Assembly: GCF_030053155.1 (NCBI RefSeq)
Contig: NZ_CP125644.1
Span: 186,001-250,000 of the forward strand
Reading direction: 5' to 3'
Origin: Rhizobium sp. BT03
Lineage (GTDB): Bacteria; Pseudomonadota; Alphaproteobacteria; Rhizobiales; Rhizobiaceae
DNA length: 64,000 nucleotides
Each line of letters begins with the position of its first letter. The first letter of the stretch is position 1. Below are positions 8,267 to 16,609 of this stretch, piece after piece. Under the pieces are notes generated by a model that did not search any database, was not told the DNA's origin, and was given only the letters and a program-made list of their open reading frames with translations. The position numbers were made by a program, and so were the translations under genes.

Positions 8267-8688
8267 GCGCCATCGACTTCAGCGATCCCGGCACCATTGC
8301 ATTCCTCACCGACGCGCTGACGGCCGCCGGCGTGGAGGGCCTCGAAATCTCCCGCCCGGATGGACAGATTCGCATCGTCATTTCGGGGGAGGGCGGCGCC
8401 CGCATCAGCGTGCCGGCAGCCGCACCCCGCGCTTCGAACTTTGCAGCTGTCGTCGTGAAGGCGCCGCTGGCGGGGCATTTCTGCGCCGAACATCCGGCCG
8501 CCGCCGTCACGCCTCAAACTCTGCCGCGCTCAATATCCGATGCCGATGTCCTCGGCTTCATCAGGGTAGGGCATGTGCTGCTTCCCCTTCGCGCCGGCCA
8601 TTCCGGTGTCTTGACCAGCCTGCTCGCCGAACCTGACGCCCTGGTCGGCTTTGGTGATCCTCTGTTCGAAATCGAGCTGCCATCATGA
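8263..8688 (+). CDS. Biotinyl-domain-like carrier protein lacking the biotin lysine
   Basis: A 141-residue protein with an AccB-like build: an N-terminal segment (FLTDALTAAGVEGLEISRPDG), a linker, and a C-terminal half that follows the biotinyl fold (KAPLAGHF at the start, then GFIRVGHVLLPLRAGHSGVLTSLLAEPDALVGFGDPLFEI). Where a normal carrier has E-A-M-K this protein has R-V-G-H, so the modified lysine is replaced by histidine; the only lysine in the domain is at its start. It therefore cannot be biotinylated in the usual place. It is coupled on both sides by ATGA overlaps to the biotin carboxylase and pxpB, suggesting a structural or docking role. Confidence 0.75.
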   Translation: MSAIDFSDPGTIAFLTDALTAAGVEGLEISRPDGQIRIVISGEGGARISVPAAAPRASNFAAVVVKAPLAGHFCAEHPAAAVTPQTLPRSISDADVLGFIRVGHVLLPLRAGHSGVLTSLLAEPDALVGFGDPLFEIELPS

Positions 8689-9392
8689 TCGCCACGACGA
8701 ACAGACATGCCTCGCAACGCGAAATCGTTCCGGCTACCCAAGGCCGGGCGCGGGTTTCCTCGATCGGGGCCAGATCCTTCCTGCTCGAGGCGCCGGGCGA
8801 TTTCGATCTCATCGCGCAGCGGCGGATATGGGCCCTGTCTCAGACGGTGAGAAGCTGGGCGGACCTTGCCGAAAATATTCCCGGGATGACCAACCTGCTG
8901 GTGATCTTCAAGGAGACGCCCGAGGATCCCGATGCGGTGGTCGTCCGGCTGCTGGAGGCATGGGAGAATGCGCAGAGCATCGATCTCAACGGCAAGACTA
9001 TCGAGATCCCAGTCCATTACGGCGGCGAACATGCGAGCGATCTTCCGGCCCTTTGCGATCTTTCGGGCTTAAGCGACCGCGAGGTCGTCCGCATCCATCA
9101 TGAAGCGACCTACCGGGTCTTCGCCTTGGGCAGCGCGCCCGGCTTCGGCTATCTGCACGGCCTCGATCCACGCATCTACATGCCGCGAAAGACCGTGCCG
9201 TCGCTGAAGATGCCGAAGGGCTGCGTGACGATCGGCGGCATGCAGACCGGCGTTGCCATGCTGACCGGCCCCAATGGCTGGAACTCCATCGGTTTTGCGA
9301 CGCTTGAGATGTTCGACCCAACCGCGCCGACCCCCGCCATGATGGCGCCCGGAGATACGGTGCGGTTCCTGCCGGCAAGGATCGAGCTATGA
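8685..9392 (+). CDS. pxpB: 5-oxoprolinase subunit PxpB-like (KipI/AHS1 domain)
   Basis: A 235-residue allophanate-hydrolase-subunit-1 protein. The family signature is clear: VHYGGEHASDLPALCDLSGLS near residue 105, then GSAPGFGYLHGLDPRIYMPR and GGMQTGVAMLTGPNGWNSIG. In the known PxpABC enzyme, ATP-dependent opening of 5-oxoproline to glutamate needs B and C together with PxpA. The same AHS1/AHS2 pair forms the carboxyltransferase part of urea carboxylase. Several motif positions differ from the canonical version (GSAPGFGYLHG, KMPKGCVTIGGMQTGVAM), so this may be a paralogue with another substrate. Starts are coupled upstream and downstream by ATGA overlaps. Confidence 0.82.
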   Translation: MIATTNRHASQREIVPATQGRARVSSIGARSFLLEAPGDFDLIAQRRIWALSQTVRSWADLAENIPGMTNLLVIFKETPEDPDAVVVRLLEAWENAQSIDLNGKTIEIPVHYGGEHASDLPALCDLSGLSDREVVRIHHEATYRVFALGSAPGFGYLHGLDPRIYMPRKTVPSLKMPKGCVTIGGMQTGVAMLTGPNGWNSIGFATLEMFDPTAPTPAMMAPGDTVRFLPARIEL

Positions 9393-10384
9393 TCGAAATC
9401 TTGGAAACCGGGCCCTTCAACACGGTGCAGGATCTCGGACGCCCCGGCTATCGTGATATCGGCGTGTCGGCGAGCGGCGCGATGGATCCGCTGGCGGTCA
9501 GGATCGGCAATATTCTCGTCGGCAATGACGAAAATGCGGCTGTGATCGAGGTGCAGACCTTCCCGTTCCGCCTGCGTTTCGAGCGGCGCACCGTCTTTGC
9601 CGTGACCGGCGCCGACGGTCATCCTCGCCTCGAGGGATCGGAACTCATTCCCTGGTGCGCCTATATGGCAGAGCCCGGACAGATTCTCGAACTGAAGCAG
9701 CCCCCGCTGCTGGCGCGCGCCTATATTTCGCTCGGCGGCGGGCTGGATATTCCAGTTGTCATGGGGTCGCGCAGCACGTCGCTGCGCGGCGGCTTTGGCG
9801 GTAATGCCGGCCGGCCGCTGGCGAAAAATAATCGGATCGCGGTCGGTGAGGACTTGGAGATTGCCATGCTGCCGGCCACGGGCCTCGCGGTCATCGAGCC
9901 GGCCGTGGCACTGCGCGACGTCTTCCCGGCTCCCGTCGATGGGGCGCTGCCGATCCGCGCCCTGCCTGCCGGCGAGCATGGTCTTTTCGCCGGAGACGGC
10001 GAAGCCTTCTGGGGCCAGACCTGGCGGATTTCCTCGCGCAGCGACCGCACGGGCTACCGTCTGTCCGGCGAGCCGATCACGCCGACCGCCTCCATCGAGA
10101 TGCGCTCTCACGGCGTCGTGCCCGGCGTCATCCAGGTTCCGCCCGGCGGCGAACCGATCGTGCAGATGAGCGATGCAAATACGGCCGGCGGCTATCCGAA
10201 GATCGCCGGTGTGATCGAATGCGACCTCTGGCGGCTCGGGCAGGCCCGCACCGGCGCTCGCCTGAAATTCATTCGCTCGACGCATGCGGAAGCGCGCGCG
10301 GTCGAACAGGCCGTCGCCCGCTATGTCGAGGATGTCAGGCTGACATCCGGGATGGTCAAGCGTGCGCTGAAGGCGATCGCCTAA
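9389..10384 (+). CDS. pxpC: 5-oxoprolinase subunit PxpC-like / biotin-dependent carboxyltransferase family (KipA/AHS2)
   Basis: A 331-residue AHS2-domain protein, length typical of PxpC/KipA. The opening IEILETGPFNTVQDLGRPGYRDIGV-type block (residues 2-27) is diagnostic, as are SGAMDPLAVRIGN and the later SRSDRTGYRLSGEPI and PGVIQVPPGGEPIV motifs. It should form a heteromer with PxpB. Family relatives are annotated as biotin-dependent carboxyltransferases because the same fold occurs in urea carboxylase, and here the gene is in one operon with a biotin carboxylase and carrier. It ends 21 bases before the pxpA-like start. Confidence 0.87.
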   Translation: MIEILETGPFNTVQDLGRPGYRDIGVSASGAMDPLAVRIGNILVGNDENAAVIEVQTFPFRLRFERRTVFAVTGADGHPRLEGSELIPWCAYMAEPGQILELKQPPLLARAYISLGGGLDIPVVMGSRSTSLRGGFGGNAGRPLAKNNRIAVGEDLEIAMLPATGLAVIEPAVALRDVFPAPVDGALPIRALPAGEHGLFAGDGEAFWGQTWRISSRSDRTGYRLSGEPITPTASIEMRSHGVVPGVIQVPPGGEPIVQMSDANTAGGYPKIAGVIECDLWRLGQARTGARLKFIRSTHAEARAVEQAVARYVEDVRLTSGMVKRALKAIA

Positions 10385-10405
10385 GCGGAGCGAAAGGAGG
10401 AACTG

Positions 10406-11173
10406 ATGAAAATCGATCTGAATTCCGACATGGGCGAAGGATTTGGTCCCTACCGGCTGTGCGACGACGAAGCGATGATGAAAATCGTCTCCTCGGCCAA
10501 TATCGCCTGCGGTTTCCACGGCGGCGACCCCGATACGATGGGGCGCATGGTGCGGCTGGCGAAACTGAATGGTGTGGGCATCGGCGCCCATCCCGGCCTG
10601 CCTGACCGGCTGGGCTTCGGCCGGCGCGAAATGCCCTTTCAGGCGGACGAGCTCCGCCAGCAGATGCTCTACCAGCTCGGCGCGCTGATGGCGATTGCCA
10701 GAGCCGAGCGGGTGGCCGTCTCCCATATCAGCTTCCATGCGGCCATGGGCAATATGGTCAACCGCGATCCAATGCTTGCCGACCTGATGATGGACGCGAT
10801 CGCCACCGTCGACGCCAATCTCGTCGTCTTCGTCACGTCGGGCAGCGAGATAGAAGGGGCCGCCAAACGCGCGCGCCTGAAAACGCTGGCGCTCTTCCTC
10901 GCGGATCGGGCCTATGACGCCGGCGGCACGCTTGTTGCGCGCGGGCTCCCGGGCGCCGTCATCAAGGACGAAGCCGCCGTGCGCGCCCGCGTCCGAAAAT
11001 TCCTCCTCGACGGCAGCGTCGAGACCGGCGACGGCGGCGTGATCGCCATGCCGGCACGTTCCATTCTCGTCCACAGCGATACGCCGGGCGCCCTTGAGCT
11101 TGCCGGCATCGTGCGCGCCGAGATCGAAGCCACGGGCGCGACCCTCGCACCTGCCGCCGAACTCGCCGAATAA
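10406..11173 (+). CDS. pxpA: PxpA-like LamB/YcsF family protein, divergent
   Basis: A 255-residue LamB/YcsF protein. The N-terminus is canonical (KIDLNSDMGEGFGPYRL, then SSANIACGFHGGDP and GIGAHPGLPDRLGFGRR), giving the acidic and histidine residues expected at a metal or substrate site. The usual KPHGALYN block reads SFHAAMGN (near residue 112), and the usual VHGDTPGA is VHSDTPGA, so it belongs to a divergent branch. PxpA works with PxpBC on 5-oxoproline; the changes make the substrate here uncertain. A strong AAAGGAGG ribosome site precedes the ATG. A stem followed by TCTCGTTTTC lies after the stop. Confidence 0.8.
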   Translation: MKIDLNSDMGEGFGPYRLCDDEAMMKIVSSANIACGFHGGDPDTMGRMVRLAKLNGVGIGAHPGLPDRLGFGRREMPFQADELRQQMLYQLGALMAIARAERVAVSHISFHAAMGNMVNRDPMLADLMMDAIATVDANLVVFVTSGSEIEGAAKRARLKTLALFLADRAYDAGGTLVARGLPGAVIKDEAAVRARVRKFLLDGSVETGDGGVIAMPARSILVHSDTPGALELAGIVRAEIEATGATLAPAAELAE

Positions 11174-11182
11174 CGCAATCCC

Positions 11183-11210
11183 GATCGCCTGCGGGCGGTC
11201 TCTCGTTTTC
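11183..11210 (+). terminator. Stem-loop with T-rich tail after pxpA-like gene
   Basis: GATCGCC (11183-11189) pairs with GGCGGTC (11194-11200, one G-U) around TGCG, followed by TCTCGTTTTC. This fits a weak intrinsic terminator or attenuator separating the pxp genes from the aminotransferase, which still has only a 62-base leader. Confidence 0.5.
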
Positions 11211-11235
11211 AATCCCTCATCGAAGGATCACGTCG

Positions 11236-12438
11236 ATGTCCGTTATCGCCGACCGCCTGAAAAACGTCTCCATATCCGCCTCCGCCGCCATGACCCAGCG
11301 CGCCCGGGAATTGGCCGCCAAGGGGATCAAAGTCGTCAGCCTCTCCTCCGGCGAGCCGGATTTCCCTACCCCGACACACGCGATCGAAGCGGCGCATGCG
11401 GCGGCTCTCGCGGGGGATACGAAATATCCGCCGATGGACGGCACGCCGGCCCTCAAGGCCGCGATCATCAGGAAGTTCAAGCGCGACAACAATCTCGACT
11501 ACGATGCCAGCCAGATCGTCGTCTCGGGCGGCGGCAAGCAGGTGATCTTCAATGCGATGCTGGCAACCTGCAATCCGGGTGACGAGGTCGTCATTCCGAC
11601 GCCATCCTGGGTCAGCTATGCCGATATTGTCAAATTCGCCGGCGGCGTGCCGGTCGCCGTGCCCTGCCACGAGCAGACCGGCTTCAAGCTGCGGGCAGAG
11701 GATCTGGAGGCGGCGATCACCCCGCGCACCAAATGGCTTTTCCTGAATTTCCCGAACAATCCGACCGGGGCAGCCTGCTCACGGGCGGAGATGGCCGCCA
11801 TTGCCGAGGTCATGCTGCGCCATCCAAACGTCTGGATCATGACCGACGATATTTACGAACATCTGGTCTATGACGATTTTCAATTCTGCACGATCGCGGA
11901 AGTCGAACCCAGATTATACGACCGCGTCCTGACGATGAACGGCGTCTCCAAGGCCTATGCGATGACCGGCTGGCGCCTCGGGTTCTGCGCCGGATCGAAA
12001 GAGCTGATCTCCGCCGTCAGCAACGTCAACGGCCAGAATGGCGGCGGCATTGCGACGCTGACCCAGGCGGCAGCGACCGCGGCGCTTGACGGGCCCCAGG
12101 ACCTGCTGAAGGAGCGGGCGGCGATCTACAAGACGCGACGCGACTTCGTCCTCGACAAATTGTCGGAGGTAGAAGGGCTGCGCTGCCATCGGCCCGAGGG
12201 CGCCTTCTACATCTATCCCAATATTTCTGGGCTGATCGGCAAAACCAGCAAGGGCGGGCGAAAGATCGAGACCGACGTCGACTTCGTCATGGGTCTGGTG
12301 GAGGAGCATCATGTCGCGACTGTGCAAGGTGCTGCTTACGGAATGAGCCCCTTCTTTCGCATCTCCTACGCGACAAGCATGGAAAAGCTCGGCGAGGGCT
12401 GCGCGCGGATCGCCCAGTTCTGCAAGGATATGCGCTGA
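11236..12438 (+). CDS. Class I aminotransferase (AatA-like, PLP-dependent)
   Basis: A 400-residue fold-type I aminotransferase. Visible are SSGEPDFPTP near the start, the substrate/cofactor loop FPNNPTGA near residue 172, the PLP-phosphate and ring contacts TDDIYEHLVYDDF, and the Schiff-base lysine in SKAYAMTGWRLGF near residue 238. This is the subgroup that includes rhizobial aspartate/prephenate aminotransferases. In context it may transaminate glutamate or the amino acid released by the PxpABC cluster, but specificity cannot be read. GAAGGA precedes the ATG by about 8 bases. It ends 11 bases from the convergent LysR gene, with no clear terminator. Confidence 0.88.
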   Translation: MSVIADRLKNVSISASAAMTQRARELAAKGIKVVSLSSGEPDFPTPTHAIEAAHAAALAGDTKYPPMDGTPALKAAIIRKFKRDNNLDYDASQIVVSGGGKQVIFNAMLATCNPGDEVVIPTPSWVSYADIVKFAGGVPVAVPCHEQTGFKLRAEDLEAAITPRTKWLFLNFPNNPTGAACSRAEMAAIAEVMLRHPNVWIMTDDIYEHLVYDDFQFCTIAEVEPRLYDRVLTMNGVSKAYAMTGWRLGFCAGSKELISAVSNVNGQNGGGIATLTQAAATAALDGPQDLLKERAAIYKTRRDFVLDKLSEVEGLRCHRPEGAFYIYPNISGLIGKTSKGGRKIETDVDFVMGLVEEHHVATVQGAAYGMSPFFRISYATSMEKLGEGCARIAQFCKDMR

Positions 12439-12449
12439 GCGGGCAGCCG

Positions 12450-13355
12450 TTAACCCTTCAGCCGCGCCGTCAGTTCGAGAAGGATATCTCGGACGGCAAG
12501 CGCCGGTTCCGACAGCGGGTTCTGGTCGGAAACGCAAAGCGACAGCGTTTCCTCGATCCTGGGCGAGACGAGCCGGCAGATCAGCGGCTCGCTCGATTCC
12601 GAGACGATGCGATCGGCAATCGCTTTCGGCATGATCGTCGCGCCGAGACCGCTGCCGACCGCGCGGGCGAGCGTGCGCACGATTTCGACTTCAGCCACGA
12701 CCTTCAAATTGGTGCGCGTGCGGGTGAAAGCGGTATCGACCGCACGCCGGACGAAATTATAGGCGGGTGGCAGCAGCAGCGGTATTCCGTCGAGAGTGTT
12801 GACCGCAACGGGTTTCGCATCCGCTTCGATCGCAAAGTCGCGATGCGCGACCAGGAAAAACTCTTCACTGAGGATCGGTTCGAAGCGCACGCCCTTGATC
12901 GGCCCGGTTCCATGCAGAAGCGCCATCTCCAGCCGGCCGTTCATGATCATCTGGCTGTAGGTCTGGCCGACGCTTTCGGTCAGGTGCAACAGGATGCCGG
13001 GATGCCGTTTCCGCGTTTCCGCCAGGAGATCGACGGAGAGCGTCGCAGCACTGCTGAACGGCACCAGGCCGACCGAGACGCGCCCGGCAAGCGAATTGCC
13101 GGCGGCGGACGCATCGGCTTGGGCCTGCTCCATTTGCCGAAGGATGATCTGCGCATGGCGATATACCGCATGCCCGGCATCGGTCATGCTGACGCCCTGC
13201 TGGCTGCGGATCAGCAGCTTGTGGCCGAAATGCTCTTCCAGCGCCGCAAGCTGCTGGCTGAGAGCCGGCTGGGCGATATGCAAGAGATCCGCCGCTCGTG
13301 TGATGCTGCCGCTGTCGACGATCACGATGAAGGATTTGAGGCGTCTGATGTCCAT
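12450..13355 (-). CDS. LysR-family transcriptional regulator
   Basis: A 301-residue regulator with the N-terminal winged HTH (MDIRRLKSFIVIVDSGSIT, then LLHIAQPALSQQLAALEEHFG) and a C-terminal periplasmic-binding-like effector domain. The ATG at 13355 is chosen because it places the HTH at residue 1 as in the family; an in-frame start at 13499 would add 48 non-conserved residues. It belongs to the Nac/CynR-like group by the LRRLKSF opening. It is divergent from the SDR/importer operon at 13588 and is the obvious candidate to control it, and perhaps the convergent aminotransferase/pxp operon as well. Confidence 0.9.
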   Translation of the reverse strand: MDIRRLKSFIVIVDSGSITRAADLLHIAQPALSQQLAALEEHFGHKLLIRSQQGVSMTDAGHAVYRHAQIILRQMEQAQADASAAGNSLAGRVSVGLVPFSSAATLSVDLLAETRKRHPGILLHLTESVGQTYSQMIMNGRLEMALLHGTGPIKGVRFEPILSEEFFLVAHRDFAIEADAKPVAVNTLDGIPLLLPPAYNFVRRAVDTAFTRTRTNLKVVAEVEIVRTLARAVGSGLGATIMPKAIADRIVSESSEPLICRLVSPRIEETLSLCVSDQNPLSEPALAVRDILLELTARLKG

Positions 13356-13508
13356 GGGGATCGGGGTACCATTCTGATCTGCGGATGGCATGTTTGCAGA
13401 GGCGCCTTGCTTTTGCAACGCGGCGCGGCCTGAAGCGGGGCCGCGAGAGAATACCGGCATCGCCGCTTTCTCTTCTTCGGCAGACCGCGCCGGCTCCATA
13501 ACCGTTGC

Positions 13509-13526
13509 TTATTGCTCCAGAGATAA
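13509..13526. promoter_or_regulatory. Candidate LysR box in lysR/SDR intergenic region
   Basis: TTAT-N10-ATAA (TTATTGCTCCAGAGATAA) gives the T-N11-A core with dyad symmetry expected of a LysR-type site. It lies 62 bases before the SDR start in the 232-base divergent spacer. Such short motifs occur by chance, so support is limited. Confidence 0.3.
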
Positions 13527-13587
13527 TCGGTCTTAGGCAAGGGGTTAAAGCTTCGCTACTGTCTCAATCAACCACAAGGGAACGACA

Positions 13588-14361
13588 ATGCCATTCTCCG
13601 ACTACAAGACCGCACTGGTGACCGGCGCCTCCTCCGGAATCGGCGCAGCCGTGGTTGAGCGGCTTCGCCGGGAGAACATCGAAGTCCATGCCGTCGCCCG
13701 CAGCGCAGAGGCACTGCAGCAGTTGGCAGAACGTACGGGCTGCATCGCCCATGCCATTGATGTGACCGACCGCCCGGCGATCGCCGAGCTCGCCGGCCGG
13801 GTGGAATTCGACATTCTCGTCAACAATGCCGGCGTCGACCGGCCGAAGAAGTTCCTGGACGCCGACGAGGGCGATATCGATCTCATCGTCGACGTCAATC
13901 TCAGGGCAGTCCTGCATATCTGCCGCCTGGTGGTGCCGGGCATGGTGGCGCGCGACCGCGGCCATGTCATCAACATCTCGTCGATCGCCGGCGCCTATAA
14001 TTTCGGCGGCAACTCCTCCTATCACGCCACCAAGGCCGGCGTGAGCATGCTGTCGAACCAGCTGCGCATCGACGCGTTCGGCAAGCGGGTGCGGGTGACG
14101 GAAATCTGCCCCGGCCGCGTCGCCACGGATATTTTCCATCACGTTCACGGCGATGACCCCAGCATCCGGGAACGGTTCATCGACGGTTTCGAACTGCCTG
14201 AAGCAGCCGATATCGCCGACGCCATCGCCTTTGCCATATCGGCTCCCGTCGCCGTCAACATCGGACATATGGAGATCACGCCGACACTGCAGGTCATGGG
14301 CGGCCTGCAGACAGCAAGGCCGCAGCCGAAGACGGATCCATCCGGGGAGCCAGGCTCGTGA
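13588..14361 (+). CDS. Short-chain dehydrogenase/reductase (classical SDR)
   Basis: A 257-residue NAD(P)-dependent oxidoreductase. The cofactor motif TGASSGIG is at residues 12-19, NNAG near 84, the catalytic Ser in NISSIAGAY near 135-140 and YHATK (Tyr/Lys) near 149-153. The substrate is an unknown alcohol or keto compound. It is the first gene of the operon carrying an amino-acid-type ABC importer and an RraA/aldolase-like protein; the following permease begins with GTGA overlapping this stop. A purine-rich AAGGGA precedes the ATG. Regulation by the divergent LysR gene is likely. Confidence 0.92.
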   Translation: MPFSDYKTALVTGASSGIGAAVVERLRRENIEVHAVARSAEALQQLAERTGCIAHAIDVTDRPAIAELAGRVEFDILVNNAGVDRPKKFLDADEGDIDLIVDVNLRAVLHICRLVVPGMVARDRGHVINISSIAGAYNFGGNSSYHATKAGVSMLSNQLRIDAFGKRVRVTEICPGRVATDIFHHVHGDDPSIRERFIDGFELPEAADIADAIAFAISAPVAVNIGHMEITPTLQVMGGLQTARPQPKTDPSGEPGS

Positions 14362-15065
14362 GCGGCTTCGACCTTTCGGCAATCCTGGGGAATCCCGAAT
14401 ATGCCGCCATGCTGCTGCATGGCATCCAGATGACCTTCATCATCTATGCCGGGTCCTGGACGCTGGCGATGGCGCTCGCACTTCTGCTGCTGGCCGTGCG
14501 CCTGTCGCCCTTCCGCTTCGGCGATCCGTTGGTCGCCGCTTACGTATCCTACCACCGTAACGTCCCCACCCTGGTTCAGCTGATGCTGTGGTATTTCGGG
14601 ATTTTCACCCTGATGCCGAACGGGGTGGCGACCTGGCTCGCCAGCCATAATGCCGAGGCGATCTTCGCGGTGATCGGGCTCGGGCTCTGCCAGGCGGCCT
14701 ATTTCAGCGAAGATCTTCGTTCGGGCGTGCGCTCGGTCGGTCCCGGCCAGATGGAGGCAGCCCGGGCTCTCGGCCACGGTTACGTCTCGGCGATGCGGTT
14801 CGTCATCATGCCGCAGGGCGTGCGCAACGCGCTGCCGCCGCTCATCAATCACAGCGTCTCGCTGTTCAAGAACAGCAGTCTCGCCGTCGTCATCGGCGCG
14901 TCGGAACTGACCCATGCCGTCAAGGAAATCGAAAACCTCAGCTTCCGCACCTTCGAGATCTACCTGATCGGCACGGTTCTCTACCTCTTCTTCTCGCTCG
15001 TGATCATGAGCATCGGCGCCTATCTGTCGATGCGCGCCGATCCTGCCAGGAGTGCGCGCGCATGA
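14358..15065 (+). CDS. Amino-acid-type ABC transporter permease (HisMQ/GlnP family) 1
   Basis: A 235-residue inner-membrane permease of the polar amino acid family. It begins with a GTG overlapping the SDR stop (GTGA), followed by the family N-terminal block [18 protein letters not shown]. The EAA loop is [28 protein letters not shown] near residues 128-155. Helices flank this region. It should pair with the second permease, whose ATG overlaps its stop. The substrate is not visible in sequence; related importers carry amino acids or small organic anions. Confidence 0.93.
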   Translation: MSGFDLSAILGNPEYAAMLLHGIQMTFIIYAGSWTLAMALALLLLAVRLSPFRFGDPLVAAYVSYHRNVPTLVQLMLWYFGIFTLMPNGVATWLASHNAEAIFAVIGLGLCQAAYFSEDLRSGVRSVGPGQMEAARALGHGYVSAMRFVIMPQGVRNALPPLINHSVSLFKNSSLAVVIGASELTHAVKEIENLSFRTFEIYLIGTVLYLFFSLVIMSIGAYLSMRADPARSARA

Positions 15066-15817
15066 TCCAGGACATGATCGCCATCGTCCGCGACTACTGG
15101 CTGCTGCTCCTGATCGGCCAATACCCGAATGGACCGCTCGGCGGGCTCGCCAATACGCTGATCCTCTCGGCGCTCAGCATCATTCTCGCTTTTCCCGCCA
15201 GCATCCTGTTCGCAATGGCGCGGCTCTCCAAATCCAGGCTGCTGCGCTGGCCGGTGACGGCACTTGTCTATTTCACCAGGGGCGTGCCGCTGTTGATGCT
15301 GATCCTGTGGAGCTATTTCCTGGTTCCGCTCCTGACCGGCGCCGATGTGCCGAGCTTCGTCACCATGCTGACGACCCTCGTGATCTATCAGAGCGCGTTC
15401 CTGAGCGAGGTCGTCCGCGCCGGCATCGTCGCGCTCGGGCCGGGCCAGATGGATGCGGCGCGGGCGCTTGGCCACGGCTATATGGGCGCGATGCGCTTCA
15501 TCATCCTGCCGCAGGCGCTCTACAACATGATCCCGAGCATTCTCTCCACCTTCGTCTCAACGATCAAGGATACGACGCTCGGCTATGTGATCAACGTGCC
15601 CGACCTGACCTTTGCGGCAAGCCAGGTCAACAACCAACTGCTGACGCAGCCCTTCCAGGTCTTCCTCATCCTGGCGATCGTCTACTTCATCATCTGCTGG
15701 ACGCTGACCTACTTCGCCAATCGCCTCGAGCGGCGCATCACGCGGCGGCGTGCGGGACTTCTCAATGCCCCCGCCGCCGTGGTCACGCCGTCGAAAATCG
15801 TATCGGAGCAGCTATGA
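15062..15817 (+). CDS. Amino-acid-type ABC transporter permease 2
   Basis: A 251-residue inner-membrane permease, homologous to the preceding one. It shows the [13 protein letters not shown] opening and the EAA loop [28 protein letters not shown] near residues 126-153, and five hydrophobic segments. Start and stop both overlap neighbours by ATGA, so the permeases and ATPase are translationally coupled. Together with permease 1 it would form the heterodimeric channel of the importer. Confidence 0.93.
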   Translation: MIQDMIAIVRDYWLLLLIGQYPNGPLGGLANTLILSALSIILAFPASILFAMARLSKSRLLRWPVTALVYFTRGVPLLMLILWSYFLVPLLTGADVPSFVTMLTTLVIYQSAFLSEVVRAGIVALGPGQMDAARALGHGYMGAMRFIILPQALYNMIPSILSTFVSTIKDTTLGYVINVPDLTFAASQVNNQLLTQPFQVFLILAIVYFIICWTLTYFANRLERRITRRRAGLLNAPAAVVTPSKIVSEQL

Positions 15818-16578
15818 CCATGTCCGTTTCAACGCAGGAATCGCAGACGATCCGGCTTTCGCAGGTCTGCAAGAGCTATGGCGACTATCCGGTTCTGAAG
15901 AACATCGACGCTGAGGTGGCGCGCGGCGAAGTCGTGGTCATCTGCGGACCTTCCGGTTCGGGAAAATCCACACTGATCCGCACGATCAATCGCCTCGAGG
16001 AGATCAACAGCGGATCGATCACGCTCGACGGGCAAAATATTCACGCCGCCATGCGGGCAAAGGCACTCAACGCGATGCGCAGCCGGATCGGCTTCGTATT
16101 CCAGAACTTCAACCTGTTTCCGCATCTCTCGGTGGCCGAAAACGTCTCGATGTCGCCGATCCGGGTGAAGGGCGTAGCGGCCGATGTCGCGCATGAAAAG
16201 GCCCTCAAGCTCCTCGACCGGGTCGGCCTTGCCGACAAGGCCCGCGCCTATCCCGGCCAGTTGTCGGGCGGCCAGCAGCAGCGAGTGGCGATCGCCCGCG
16301 CGCTTGCCATGGAACCGCCGGTGATGCTGTTCGACGAACCGACGAGCGCGCTCGATCCCGAAATGGTCGGTGAAGTGCTCGCGGTCATGAAGAGCCTGGC
16401 CTCCGAAGGCATGACCATGCTCTGCGTCACCCACGAAATGGGTTTCGCGCGCGATGTCGCCGACCGGATCTGGTTCATCGATGCCGGCCAGATCATCGAA
16501 ACGGCGACCCCAGACGAATTCTTCAGCAATCCGCGCCATCCCCGGGCTCAGCGTTTCCTCGCTGATCTGAGGCACTGA
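15814..16578 (+). CDS. Amino-acid-type ABC transporter ATP-binding protein
   Basis: A 254-residue ATPase of the GlnQ/HisP family. It carries Walker [10 protein letters not shown] near residue 45, the Q-loop [13 protein letters not shown], the signature [15 protein letters not shown] near 150, Walker [15 protein letters not shown] and the switch [15 protein letters not shown]. These residues are intact, so it should be active. A longer reading frame extends upstream but the ATG at 15814, overlapping the permease stop, gives the family-length protein. It is followed after 31 bases by the binding-protein gene. Confidence 0.94.
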   Translation: MTMSVSTQESQTIRLSQVCKSYGDYPVLKNIDAEVARGEVVVICGPSGSGKSTLIRTINRLEEINSGSITLDGQNIHAAMRAKALNAMRSRIGFVFQNFNLFPHLSVAENVSMSPIRVKGVAADVAHEKALKLLDRVGLADKARAYPGQLSGGQQQRVAIARALAMEPPVMLFDEPTSALDPEMVGEVLAVMKSLASEGMTMLCVTHEMGFARDVADRIWFIDAGQIIETATPDEFFSNPRHPRAQRFLADLRH

Positions 16579-16609
16579 TACCAACGATCAAAAACAAAGG
16601 AGAACAGCA

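Noticed and set aside
9176..11212. 678-codon minus-strand frame across pxpC and pxpA
   Set aside because: It covers three well-supported plus-strand genes and has the same low-complexity shadow composition; no domain is visible.
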